From contig NZ_JAJUOS010000011.1 in the NCBI RefSeq assembly GCF_021378075.1, positions 1-64,000 of the forward strand: a stretch of DNA of 64,000 nucleotides, written 5' to 3'. This document shows positions 8,857 to 17,092 of this stretch, piece after piece. Origin of the DNA: Rhodobacter flavimaris (GTDB lineage Bacteria > Pseudomonadota > Alphaproteobacteria > Rhodobacterales > Rhodobacteraceae). Positions within the stretch are counted from its first letter, which is position 1; each line of letters starts with the position of its first letter. The position numbers and the translations under genes were made by a program. The notes under the pieces were generated by a model. That model was not told where the DNA came from and did no database searches. It saw nothing but the letters and a program-made list of their open reading frames with translations.

Positions 8857-8886
8857 ACAATAGCCTTGGGGTGGCGCCAAAGACAA
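8857..8886 (-). promoter_or_regulatory. Candidate rne promoter
   Basis: On the minus strand there is TTGTCT (8886-8881), an 18-base spacer and TATTGT (8862-8857). It is the best sigma-70-like pair between dctD and rne and sits in the least GC-rich part of the gap. Read by eye. Confidence 0.45.
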
Positions 8887-8929
8887 TCGCTTTTTCGTCA
8901 GACCGGTTCGCACATTTCCGCCTGTGAAT

Positions 8930-9064
8930 GGGGGCCCTGCCCCCGCGCTGACGCGCTCCCCCGGGATATTTGAACCACATTGAAATGCCGGGAACCTCTT
9001 TCCCTCAACGTGGCAAAAATATCCCGGGGGCGAGGCCCAACGGGCCGAGGGGGCAGCGCCCCCT
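8930..9064. repeat. Extragenic palindrome, head-to-head pair (copy 2)
   Basis: This is a second inverted pair of the unit seen at 4491-4620. The right half reads TCAACGTGG, then AAAATATCCCGGGGG, then a hairpin and GGGGGCAGCGCCCCC. The left half is its diverged inverse. It starts seven bases past the dctD stop and precedes the rne promoter, so it may stop dctBD transcription. Confidence 0.75.
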
Positions 9065-9070
9065 CCTGCG

Positions 9071-10396
9071 TCAGATGTAATCTTGGCGCTGCAACCCGTA
9101 TTTGGCCATCTTCTCGTTCAGGGTCCGGCGTGGCAGGCAGAGTTCTTCCATCACCGCCGAAATCGAGCCCTTGTGCCGCCGCATCGTGTTGTCGATCAGC
9201 ATCTTCTCGAAGCTCTCGACATACTCCTTCAACGGCTTTCCTTCGGTCGTCATTGCCGGGCCAGCCTCTTCGTTCTCGGCCATCAGGAGCGAGGCGATCG
9301 AGCCGGTGCCGCGGCGCGATTGCAGCACGGCCCGCTCGGCCACGTTGATGAGCTGGCGCACGTTCCCCGGCCAAGGCGCCTGGAGCAGCTGCGCGGCCTC
9401 CTGAGCGGTCACCTCGGGCGCGTCGCAGCCGTATTCCTCGGCGAACTGCTCGGAGAGGCGATTGAAGAGGGTCAGGATGTCCTCGCCGCGCGCGCGCAGC
9501 GGCGGCAAGGTGATCTTGAGCGCCGCAAGGCGGAAGAACAGATCGGGCCGCAGCGCATCCTCGAGCGTGCGCCCCTCGCCATGCGCATTGCAGATCGCGA
9601 TGATCCGGGTTTCGGCCGGTGTCCCCTGATCGCTGATGAATTGCAGAAGCCGGGCCTGCAGGGCCGAGGACAGCGCCTCGACATCCTCAAGCACCAAGGT
9701 GCCGCCGCGCGCCTCCTCGACCAGCGGCAGGCCATCTTCGACCGGGCCGAAGAGACGCGCGGCCAGAACGTCTTCGGTATAGGCCGCGCAACTCACGACC
9801 ACGAATTTCTTGCCCGCACGCGGCCCGGTCGCATGCAGCGCATGCGCCACGAGGGTCTTGCCCGTCCCCGTCTCGCCATCGATCAGCACATGCCCGTCCG
9901 CCTGGCTGAGGTCGAGGATGTCCTCGCGCAGCCGCTCCATCGGTGCCGAGGTGCCGATCAGCTTGCCCATCACCTGACTGCCCTCGGCCAGATCGCGCCG
10001 CAGCGCACGGCTGTCGAGCGTCATGCGCCGCATCTGCGTGGCGCGCTTGGCAAGTTCCGTCATCCGGTCCGGGTTGAAGGGCTTTTCCATGAAGTCCATG
10101 GCGCCCAAACGCATCGCCTCGACCGCCATCGGCACATCGCCATGCCCGGTGATCATGATGACCGGCAGGCCCGAGTCGATGCCCATCAGGCGCTTGAGGA
10201 ATGCCATTCCGTCCATCCCCGGCATACGGATATCCGAGATCACGACGCCCGGCCAATCCGCACCGATCACCTTCAGCGCATCTTCCGCACAGGCGTAGGT
10301 TTCGGTATCGAACCCCGACAGCGCAAGCCACTGGCTGACCGACTGGCGCATATCCTCTTCGTCATCGACGATCGCCACTTTCATCATCCGTGCCAT
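9071..10396 (-). CDS. dctD: NtrC-family response regulator, DctD-like, lacking the GAFTGA loop
   Basis: This 441-residue regulator has a receiver domain (phosphoacceptor D55 in ISDIRMPG, K105), an AAA+ domain (Walker A GETGTGKT at 174-181) and a Fis-type helix-turn-helix at the C-terminus. It pairs with the DctB-like kinase next door, starts three bases after that gene's stop, and probably controls organic-acid uptake. The AAA+ domain is abnormal: LFG (215-217) leads almost directly to GGTLVLEDV (231-239), so about 14 residues including GAFTGA, the loop that contacts sigma-54, are absent. The Walker B acidic pair is also rearranged (ED). It is unlikely to activate sigma-54 RNA polymerase. Confidence 0.85.
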   Translation of the reverse strand: MARMMKVAIVDDEEDMRQSVSQWLALSGFDTETYACAEDALKVIGADWPGVVISDIRMPGMDGMAFLKRLMGIDSGLPVIMITGHGDVPMAVEAMRLGAMDFMEKPFNPDRMTELAKRATQMRRMTLDSRALRRDLAEGSQVMGKLIGTSAPMERLREDILDLSQADGHVLIDGETGTGKTLVAHALHATGPRAGKKFVVVSCAAYTEDVLAARLFGPVEDGLPLVEEARGGTLVLEDVEALSSALQARLLQFISDQGTPAETRIIAICNAHGEGRTLEDALRPDLFFRLAALKITLPPLRARGEDILTLFNRLSEQFAEEYGCDAPEVTAQEAAQLLQAPWPGNVRQLINVAERAVLQSRRGTGSIASLLMAENEEAGPAMTTEGKPLKEYVESFEKMLIDNTMRRHKGSISAVMEELCLPRRTLNEKMAKYGLQRQDYI

Positions 10397-10399
10397 GCT

Positions 10400-12202
10400 T
10401 TACTCCGCAGCCTCCGCGCCACCCGGCGCGGTCTTCAGTTTCGCTTCCGACAGAAGCGGCAGCTGCATCTCGAACACAGCCCCGCCGCCCTCGGCATTAT
10501 GGGCGGTCAAACGACCGCCGAAATCGCTTACGATCGAGGAAGAGATCGCAAGGCCGAGGCCCGTCCCCTCCCCCGGTTTCTTCGTGGTCCAGAACGGCTC
10601 GAACAGCTTCTCCAGGTCGCTCAGCCCCGGCCCGTTGTCGCGCACGCTCAGCACAGCGGTCTCGCCCGCCGCCAGGATCAATTCGATCTGCGGATCGGCC
10701 ACCGCTTTTGTGGCATCCAGCGCATTGCGTAGCAGGTTGATGATCACCTGCTCCAGCCGGATGCGGTCCGCCAGCACCATCACCTGCTCGCGCGTCATGG
10801 TCCGGGTGATGCGCACCGTACGCGCTTTCAGCTGCGGCTCCATCATCGCCAGCGCCGAGCTGATTGCCGCGCGCAGATCGACGGGCTCGAAAGCCTCACC
10901 ACCCTTGCGCGCATAGGACTTGAGCTGCCGGGTGATCGCGCCCATCCGCTCGATCAGGTCGTCGATGCGCTGGAACGAGCTTAGCGCCTCCTCGCTGCGA
11001 TTGCGCTGCAACAGCAGGCGCGCACCGGCAAGATAGGTCTTCATCGCCGCCAGCGGTTGGTTCAATTCGTGACTGACCGCCGCCGACATCTCGCCCAGGG
11101 CCGCCAGTTTCGAGGACTGCGCCAGCGTCTGCTCGGCCACCGCCAGATCCTTCTGCACCCGCTCCCGCTCGGCGATCTCGCGCGAAAGCCGCGCGTTCAG
11201 CGCGCGCAACTCGGCGGACTCGCGCCGGTAGCGCGCCGATTGCACTCGCGCGCGCCGCGACAGCCAATAGAAGGCCAGCGCGAGCAGAATCGCGAAGCCC
11301 ATGATCTCTAGTGCAAGCACCGCGTTCACGCGCTCGCGCACCGACTCGTAGCTCGTGAAGGCGGTCATGCGCCAGCCGCGGAAGGGAATGCGCGTCTCGG
11401 TTCGCATCACTGCCTGACCGCGCAGATAGGCGTCGGGGGCATCGTTCGCCCAGTCCGCCGTCGCCTGCAGCGCGCGCTGAATCGCGGTTGGCGCATCGCG
11501 GCGCGCCAGCGCCTCACCCATGGTCAGCCCGCGCCACTTCGGCTCGGTCGTCAGGATGATGCGCCCTTCGCTGTCTGTCACCGCAACAGCATCCGAGATC
11601 CCGGCCCAGGCTCGCTCGAACTTGGCCAGCTCCGCCTCAACGACGATCACCCCGACTACGCGTCCGTCGGCCACCAGCGCGCGGGAATAGTTGAACTCAG
11701 TCCCCCCGGTTTCGCGGGTCGTCGCGGTAAAGATCGTCTCGCGTGAACGCAGCCCCTCAACGAAGAACGGCGCGGTCGAATAGCTCGTCCCGATCAGATG
11801 CCGGTTGGTCGAGGCGACAGTGCGCCCGCTCGCATCCAGCAGCCGGATCGAGGCCGCCGCCACATCCTGCTTGGCCGAGATCAGCGTGGCCGATGTCTTC
11901 GAGTAATCCCCCGACTCAAGCGCGTTCGCCAGCGCCGGGTCACGCGCCAGCAGCAGCGGCACGACCGAGGTGCGCTGCAACTCCGACATGATATTGCCGG
12001 TATATAGCGCGAGACGCAGCTCGGTGCGCACCCGCGTGGTCTCGGAAAAGCGATCCGTCAGCCAGAAATTGGTGGCCCACATCGCGCCGACACAAAGCGC
12101 GACGATCAGCACCCCCACGATGCGCGTCCTCCAACGCCCGCCGCGCAACGCGGCAGGGTCGGTCGGTGGATTTTGATCTGGAACGCGCGGGGTTACGGCC
12201 AT
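10400..12202 (-). CDS. dctB: C4-dicarboxylate-type sensor histidine kinase, DctB-like
   Basis: This 600-residue membrane kinase has a first membrane segment at about residues 28-46 and a large periplasmic sensor region with the DctB-like double-PAS pattern (for example RLLDASGRTVASTNRHLIGT). A second membrane segment lies near 300, followed by a coiled coil and the kinase core. The H-box is AAVSHELNQPLAAMK, and the N, G1 and G2 boxes appear as NLLRNALDA, DNGPGL and GTGLGLAI. It is cotranscribed with the dctD-like regulator. The usual dctPQM transporter is not adjacent, so the ligand is inferred from family only. Confidence 0.88.
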   Translation of the reverse strand: MAVTPRVPDQNPPTDPAALRGGRWRTRIVGVLIVALCVGAMWATNFWLTDRFSETTRVRTELRLALYTGNIMSELQRTSVVPLLLARDPALANALESGDYSKTSATLISAKQDVAAASIRLLDASGRTVASTNRHLIGTSYSTAPFFVEGLRSRETIFTATTRETGGTEFNYSRALVADGRVVGVIVVEAELAKFERAWAGISDAVAVTDSEGRIILTTEPKWRGLTMGEALARRDAPTAIQRALQATADWANDAPDAYLRGQAVMRTETRIPFRGWRMTAFTSYESVRERVNAVLALEIMGFAILLALAFYWLSRRARVQSARYRRESAELRALNARLSREIAERERVQKDLAVAEQTLAQSSKLAALGEMSAAVSHELNQPLAAMKTYLAGARLLLQRNRSEEALSSFQRIDDLIERMGAITRQLKSYARKGGEAFEPVDLRAAISSALAMMEPQLKARTVRITRTMTREQVMVLADRIRLEQVIINLLRNALDATKAVADPQIELILAAGETAVLSVRDNGPGLSDLEKLFEPFWTTKKPGEGTGLGLAISSSIVSDFGGRLTAHNAEGGGAVFEMQLPLLSEAKLKTAPGGAEAAE

Positions 12203-12247
12203 GCCGCGAATTTAGGTGAGCCCCGCCCCCCCGGCAAGGCTAAGACC

Positions 12248-12916
12248 TCAGGCTTGGGCCAGCATCCCGCTCAACGCGCGGAAAAGCGCCGCCCCGTCGG
12301 TGCCACCCTGCTGGGCTTCCACGGCGCGCTCGGGATGCGGCATCATGCCCAGCACCCGGCGGTTCGCGCTCAGCACGCCCGCGATATCATCGACCGAGCC
12401 ATTGGGGTTCTGCGCATAACGGAAGGCCACGCGGTCTTCGCCCTGCAGCGCCTTCAACCCCTCGGCGTCGATGGTGTAGTTGCCATCATGATGCGCGACC
12501 GGGAAGACCACCTCGGCGCCCTTCGCATAGGGCGCGGTGAAGGCGCTGTCCGTGGTCGCCACTTTCAGCGTCACCGGCTTGCACACGAACTTGAGCGAGG
12601 CATTGCGCATCAGCGCGCCCGGCAGCAGCCCCATCTCGGTCAACACCTGGAAGCCGTTGCAAATCCCGATGACGTAGCCACCCTTGGCGGCAAAATCCGC
12701 CACCGCCTGCCCGATGGGCGAGCGAGAGGCAATCGCACCGCAGCGCAGATAGTCGCCATAGGAGAACCCGCCCGGCACCCCGATCACATCGACGCCCGAG
12801 GGCAGCGCGGTGTCCTTGTGCCAGACCCGGACGACCTCCGCGCCAGCCTTGGCAAAGGCATCGGCCAGATCGCGGTCACAGTTCGACCCGGGGAAGGTGA
12901 TGATGGCGGCTTTCAT
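12248..12916 (-). CDS. purQ: Phosphoribosylformylglycinamidine synthase glutaminase subunit
   Basis: This 222-residue class I glutaminase supplies ammonia to PurL in purine synthesis, within a PurS/PurQ/PurL complex. The nucleophile C86 lies in [10 protein letters not shown], and the [17 protein letters not shown] block and a late MMPHPER histidine are present. I chose the ATG at 12916 ([16 protein letters not shown] follows, the family N-terminus, with GGAG nine bases upstream). It follows purC and purS on the same strand. A palindromic repeat sits between purS and purQ. Confidence 0.96.
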   Translation of the reverse strand: MKAAIITFPGSNCDRDLADAFAKAGAEVVRVWHKDTALPSGVDVIGVPGGFSYGDYLRCGAIASRSPIGQAVADFAAKGGYVIGICNGFQVLTEMGLLPGALMRNASLKFVCKPVTLKVATTDSAFTAPYAKGAEVVFPVAHHDGNYTIDAEGLKALQGEDRVAFRYAQNPNGSVDDIAGVLSANRRVLGMMPHPERAVEAQQGGTDGAALFRALSGMLAQA

Positions 12917-12933
12917 CGCAAGGGCTCCTGCAT

Positions 12934-12979
12934 TCAACGTGGTCGAAATATCCCGGGGGTCCGGGGGCAGCGCCCCCGG
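12934..12979 (-). repeat. Extragenic palindrome, single copy inside the pur operon
   Basis: This single copy of the unit found at 4491 and 8930 reads TCAACGTGG, NNNAAATATCCCGGGGG, then a GGGGGCAGCGCCCCC hairpin. It occupies nearly all of the gap between purS and purQ. Here it cannot be a full terminator if purQ is cotranscribed, so attenuation or mRNA processing is more likely. Confidence 0.7.
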
Positions 12980-12987
12980 CCTTGCCC

Positions 12988-13227
12988 TCAGGCGATCTCG
13001 ATCGTGTATTTCTCGATCACGGTATTGGCGAGCAGCTTCTCGCACATCGCCTTGACCTCGGCCTCGGCGGCGGCCTTATCGGTTGCAGCCAGGTCCAACT
13101 CGATCACCTTGCCCTGACGGACGGCCTCAACCCCCGAGAATCCGAGGTGCCCGAGCGCGTGGCGCACGGCTTCACCTTGCGGGTCCAGAACCCCATCCTT
13201 CAGCATCACATGAACGCGGGCTTTCAT
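12988..13227 (-). CDS. purS: Phosphoribosylformylglycinamidine synthase subunit PurS
   Basis: This 79-residue protein is the small bridging subunit that joins PurQ to PurL. The start [18 protein letters not shown] and the C-terminal region [15 protein letters not shown] are typical. It lies between purC and purQ on the same strand with a GAGGAG ribosome site about 11 bases upstream. The presence of PurS implies a small-type PurL elsewhere, as none is in this window. Confidence 0.95.
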   Translation of the reverse strand: MKARVHVMLKDGVLDPQGEAVRHALGHLGFSGVEAVRQGKVIELDLAATDKAAAEAEVKAMCEKLLANTVIEKYTIEIA

Positions 13228-13240
13228 CGCGGGCAGCTCC

Positions 13241-14002
13241 TCAGTTGATCAGGGTCGGCTTGATATTGGTGGCGTTGGTCGGCAGGACGCCCAGACGGCG
13301 CGCGACCTCGGAATAGGCATCGGTCAGCGATCCCAGATCCCGGCGGAACACGTCCTTGTCGAGCTTCTGGTTCGTCTTGATGTCCCACAGACGGCAGCTG
13401 TCCGGGCTGATCTCGTCGGCGACGATCAGGCGCATGAAATCGCCATCCCAGACGCGACCAATCTCGATCTTGAAGTCGATCAGCTTGATGCCGACACCGT
13501 AGAACACGCCCGACAGGAAGTCGTTCACGCGCAGCGCGAGGCTGACGATATCATCGAGATCCTGCTGGTTGGCCCAGCCGAAAGCGATGATGTATTCCTC
13601 CGGCACCAGCGGATCGCCAAGCGCGTCGTTCTTGTAGCTGTATTCCACGATCGGACGCGGCAGCGGCGTGCCCTCGTCCAGACCCAGACGCTTCGAGATC
13701 GACCCGGCGGCAAAGTTGCGCACGATCACCTCGAGCGGCACGATCTCGACCTGGCGGATCAGCTGCTCGCGCATGTTCAGACGGCGGATGAAATGGTTCG
13801 GCACGCCGATATTGGTCAGCCCGGTCATGAAGTATTCGGACAGGCGGTTGTTCAGCACGCCCTTGCCCTCGATGGTGGCCTTCTTCTGCGCGTTGAAGGC
13901 GGTCGCATCGTCCTTGAAGTACTGGACCAGGGTTCCCGGCTCCGGGCCTTCATAGAGAACCTTCGCCTTGCCTTCGTAAATCTTCTTGCGCCGGGGTGCC
14001 AT
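13241..14002 (-). CDS. purC: Phosphoribosylaminoimidazole-succinocarboxamide synthase
   Basis: This 253-residue SAICAR synthase joins aspartate to CAIR with ATP in purine synthesis. The N-terminal nucleotide-binding stretch [13 protein letters not shown] is followed by family motifs such as [15 protein letters not shown] and [10 protein letters not shown]. The start at 14002 is preceded by GGAGAG. It is the first gene of purC-purS-purQ on the minus strand. Confidence 0.96.
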   Translation of the reverse strand: MAPRRKKIYEGKAKVLYEGPEPGTLVQYFKDDATAFNAQKKATIEGKGVLNNRLSEYFMTGLTNIGVPNHFIRRLNMREQLIRQVEIVPLEVIVRNFAAGSISKRLGLDEGTPLPRPIVEYSYKNDALGDPLVPEEYIIAFGWANQQDLDDIVSLALRVNDFLSGVFYGVGIKLIDFKIEIGRVWDGDFMRLIVADEISPDSCRLWDIKTNQKLDKDVFRRDLGSLTDAYSEVARRLGVLPTNATNIKPTLIN

Positions 14003-14226
14003 GTGCTCTCCGTTTCGGATCGGGCCCCAATCGGCGGCAGCCGGTGGATCGGGGCATGGGACGGGCGCGTGGGCCCTTTCGGCCCCTATAGGACAAGGCG
14101 CTGCGCCCCGCAAGACAAAGGGGCGTGCTCAAAGCGGTTAAACTTCTGCGAAAGCCACTTGCAGTGGCCCCCTCTGGGGGGCATATGAAAGATAAGAGGA
14201 ACCTTGCAAGAGGGGGAGGAAGACAG

Positions 14227-14529
14227 ATGACGACTTTCGACGATCGCGAACACGCCTTTGAAAGCAAATTCGCCCATGACGCGGAAAAGCAATTCAAGGC
14301 CGAGGCTCGCTGCACCAAGCTGCTCGCGAACTGGGCTGCAGCCCTTCTCGGCAAGGATCTTGAGGCCTACACGAGCGAGTTGATCGCAGCCGACTTCGAA
14401 GAGGCCGGTCAGGACGACGTCTTCCGCAAGCTCGTCGCCGATCTGGCAGGAAAGGCCGACGAGGCCACCATCCGCGCCAAGATGGCCGAGTGCATGGCCG
14501 AGGCCAAGGCCCAGATCGCCGCCGGCTGA
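14227..14529 (+). CDS. DUF1476 protein, ATP synthase zeta-subunit-like ATPase inhibitor
   Basis: This 100-residue all-helical protein matches DUF1476. In Paracoccus denitrificans the homologue is the zeta subunit, which inhibits ATP hydrolysis by the F1Fo-ATPase. The N-terminal TTFDDREHAFESKFAHD is the inhibitory part in that system, followed by KAEARCTKLLANWAAALLG and the C-terminal KADEATIRAKMAECMAEAK. I took the ATG at 14227, preceded by an AGGGGGAGGA ribosome site. It is monocistronic with its own terminator and far from any atp genes. Function in this organism is inferred from family. Confidence 0.82.
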   Translation: MTTFDDREHAFESKFAHDAEKQFKAEARCTKLLANWAAALLGKDLEAYTSELIAADFEEAGQDDVFRKLVADLAGKADEATIRAKMAECMAEAKAQIAAG

Positions 14530-14551
14530 TCGCCTGCACCACAAGAATTCT

Positions 14552-14582
14552 AAAACCCCCGCTGCGCTCAGCGGGGGTTTTT
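14552..14582 (+). terminator. Rho-independent terminator after the DUF1476 gene
   Basis: CCCCCGCTG and CAGCGGGGG arms close a 4-base loop, followed by TTTTTC. It is a textbook terminator 23 bases past the stop. Confidence 0.9.
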
Positions 14583-14719
14583 CTTTGCGCCCCCCTGTGC
14601 AGTTGCGCGCGGCTCATCATCTTCTTGAAGAGAACGAATTTGCCAAAAGCGGCCAAAGATGGCAGGAGGGGCGCCAACCGCCGCCCCCGCGGCGCAGATG
14701 GATTCCGAAAGGCCACCCG

Positions 14720-15733
14720 ATGACCAACGCCCTGAGCCGCCTTCTTGAGACCCGCGACTGGCTTCTGGCCGATGGCGCGACCGGCACCAACCTGTTCAAC
14801 ATGGGCCTCAGCTCGGGCGAGCCGCCCGAACTGTGGAACGCCGATCACCCGGACCGGATCGCCAAGCTCTACTCGGGCGCGGTCGAGTCGGGCTCGGATC
14901 TGTTCCTGACCAACTCCTTCGGCGGCAACGCCTCGCGTCTTAAGCTGCACAACGCCCAAAGCCGCGTGCGGGAACTCAACCGCCTTGCTGCCGAGATCGG
15001 CCGCGAAGTAGCCGACAAGGCGGGCCGTCCGGTCGTCGTCGCAGGCTCGGTCGGGCCGACGGGCGACATCTTCGCGCCGATGGGCACGCTGACGCATGAA
15101 CTCGCCGTCGAGATGTTCCACGAACAGGCCGAGGGCCTGAAGGAAGGCGGCGCGGACGTGCTCTGGGTCGAGACGATCTCGGCCCCCGAGGAATTCAAGG
15201 CCGCCGCCGAGGCTGCGCGCCTGGCCGGCATGGACTGGTGCGGCACCATGAGCTTCGACACCGCGGGCCGCACCATGATGGGCGTGACCTCGGCCGATCT
15301 CGCGGCGCTGGTTGAAAAGCTGCCGAACCCGCCGCTCGCCTTCGGTGCCAACTGCGGCGTGGGCGCAGCGGACCTGATGCGTACCATCCTCGGCTTCGTC
15401 GCTGCCGGGACCGAGCGCCCGATCATTGCCAAGGGCAATGCGGGCATCCCGAAATACCACGACGGCCACATCCACTATGATGGCACGCCCGAGCTGATGG
15501 GCGACTACGCTTGCCTTGCGCGTGACGCGGGTGCCACCATCATCGGCGGCTGCTGCGGCACCATGCCCGAGCACCTCAAGGCGATGCGCGCCGCGCTGGA
15601 AACCCGCCCGCGCGGGCCGCGCCCCACGCTCGAGGAAATCTCGGCCAAGCTCGGCGCTTTCTCTTCGGCCTCGGACGGCACCGGCGACGATGCTGGCGCC
15701 GGTCGTGAGCGCCGCTCGCGCCGCCGCGGATAA
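14720..15733 (+). CDS. bmt: Homocysteine S-methyltransferase (Bmt-like)
   Basis: This 337-residue Pfam S-methyl_trans enzyme has the zinc/homocysteine site formed by the GGCCGT motif (C278, C279) and an upstream NCGVG cysteine, in a TIM-barrel context. The start ADGATGTNLFNMGL is characteristic. It is usually annotated betaine-homocysteine methyltransferase. Because a corrinoid protein and DUF1638 follow, it may instead be the homocysteine half of a split B12-dependent methionine synthase. The C-terminal 25 residues are low-complexity and basic (RRSRRR). Start chosen at 14720. The ORF extends upstream, but with proline/arginine-rich non-family sequence. Confidence 0.85.
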   Translation: MTNALSRLLETRDWLLADGATGTNLFNMGLSSGEPPELWNADHPDRIAKLYSGAVESGSDLFLTNSFGGNASRLKLHNAQSRVRELNRLAAEIGREVADKAGRPVVVAGSVGPTGDIFAPMGTLTHELAVEMFHEQAEGLKEGGADVLWVETISAPEEFKAAAEAARLAGMDWCGTMSFDTAGRTMMGVTSADLAALVEKLPNPPLAFGANCGVGAADLMRTILGFVAAGTERPIIAKGNAGIPKYHDGHIHYDGTPELMGDYACLARDAGATIIGGCCGTMPEHLKAMRAALETRPRGPRPTLEEISAKLGAFSSASDGTGDDAGAGRERRSRRRG

Positions 15734-15762
15734 TAGCCCTGACATCAAATGCTTGACCCAGA

Positions 15763-15797
15763 CGGGGCCTCGGCCTCTTCTGGGAACGGCCCCGCTT
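15763..15797. terminator. Weak hairpin between convergent genes
   Basis: CGGGGCC and GGCCCCG arms with an 18-base loop lie between the convergent bmt and radical SAM genes, followed by CTTT. The loop is long, so this is a tentative terminator for bmt. Confidence 0.35.
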
Positions 15798-15825
15798 TGC
15801 CCAAGGACAGCCGATGCAACGCGCC

Positions 15826-16923
15826 TCAGAACAGCGACAGCTGATCGCCTGCCTTCGGCGGCGGTGCAAAGCGCGTGCAATCGAGCGTGCCGAGGTCTTG
15901 CGCGAAGCCAAGGCGGCGGCACGAGACGGCAAAGCGCTGCGCCAGCAGATCGGCCTCGATCCCCTCGCCCGTCATCCGGCTGGTGAAGCGCGGATCGTTC
16001 AACTGCCCGTTGCGCATGTCGGCAATCGCGCCCAGCACCCGCTCGGCCCGCAGGGGCACGTGACGCTCCAGCCAGTCGGCGAACAGGGGCGCCACCTCAT
16101 TCGGCAGGCGGAGCAGAAGCATCCCGGCGGCCCGGGCACCCGCACGGCGCGCCTCGGTCAGGATCGCCTCCAGCTCGTGATCGGTCAGGCCGGGGATCAT
16201 CGGCGCGGCCATAACGCGCACCGGAATGCCCGCGCGGCTGAGCTCACGGATCATGCGGATGCGGGTGGCGGGCGCAGGCGCGCGCGGCTCCATCTTGCGG
16301 GCCAGATCGGCGTCGAGCGTGGTCACGCTGACCCCCACATGCACCAGCCTGCGTGCGGCCATGTCAGCCAGGATATCCAGATCGCGCAACACCCCCGCCC
16401 CGCGCGTCACGATGGTGACCGGGTGGTTATGGGCGCTCAGCACCTCCAGCAGCCCGCGCATGACGCCCATCTTGGCCTCGAGTGGCTGGTAGGGATCGGT
16501 GTTTGTGCCGATGGCGATCGGCGCAACCTCGTTGCCGCGCCGGCGCAACTCGCGCTCCAGCACAACGGGGGCCTCGGGGCGGGCGACCAGCTTGGTCTCG
16601 AAATCCAGTCCCGCCGAGAGGCCAAGATAGCCATGCGAGGGCCGGGCGAAACAGTATATGCAGCCATGCTCGCAGCCCCGGTAGGGGTTGATCGAGCGGT
16701 CGAAGGGCACATCGGGGCTGGTGTTGCGGGTGATCACACTGCGCGGCCGCTCGACGCTGACCTCGGTGCGCACCAGGCGCTCCTCTTCGATGATCTCCCA
16801 ACCGTCATGCACCCACTCGCGCAGGTAGGGTTCGAACCGCCCAACGGGCGCATTGGCGGCGCCGCGCGCCTTCAGGCGCTGGCGTGGGTCGGTAGGCGGC
16901 AGATCCAATGGCAGCAGACTCAT
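15826..16923 (-). CDS. PA0069-family radical SAM protein with C-terminal clamp motif
   Basis: This 365-residue radical SAM enzyme has the [4Fe-4S] motif CEHGCIYC (CX3CX2C) near residue 85, followed by the SplB-like pattern. Members of this family resemble spore photoproduct lyase in the core but have no assigned reaction. The last residues are DQLSLF, a perfect match to the QL(S/D)LF motif by which polymerases and repair proteins dock on the DNA sliding clamp. That suggests work on DNA. It is divergent from the corrinoid gene and convergent with bmt, and need not belong to that pathway. Confidence 0.8.
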   Translation of the reverse strand: MSLLPLDLPPTDPRQRLKARGAANAPVGRFEPYLREWVHDGWEIIEEERLVRTEVSVERPRSVITRNTSPDVPFDRSINPYRGCEHGCIYCFARPSHGYLGLSAGLDFETKLVARPEAPVVLERELRRRGNEVAPIAIGTNTDPYQPLEAKMGVMRGLLEVLSAHNHPVTIVTRGAGVLRDLDILADMAARRLVHVGVSVTTLDADLARKMEPRAPAPATRIRMIRELSRAGIPVRVMAAPMIPGLTDHELEAILTEARRAGARAAGMLLLRLPNEVAPLFADWLERHVPLRAERVLGAIADMRNGQLNDPRFTSRMTGEGIEADLLAQRFAVSCRRLGFAQDLGTLDCTRFAPPPKAGDQLSLF

Positions 16924-17092
16924 GCAGCCAAATTAGAACACAACAAGAACATTCACCAGAGGATTCACGGCAACAGGCACCCCTCTCCGCTCCCATCTGT
17001 CGGAGCCGATGCCGAGCATGTCGCAATTCGCAAAGTATTCCGGGCCCTTTGCCCACATCACAAGAACAAGACAGCGATCAGGAGACCGCGCT

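Noticed and set aside
9083..10732. 549-codon plus-strand frame over dctD/dctB
   Set aside because: Antisense to two well-supported genes. Histidine/arginine-rich translation without motifs.
14294..15922. 542-codon minus-strand frame over bmt
   Set aside because: Antisense shadow of the DUF1476 and bmt genes. Its translation is arginine/glycine-rich with no domain.
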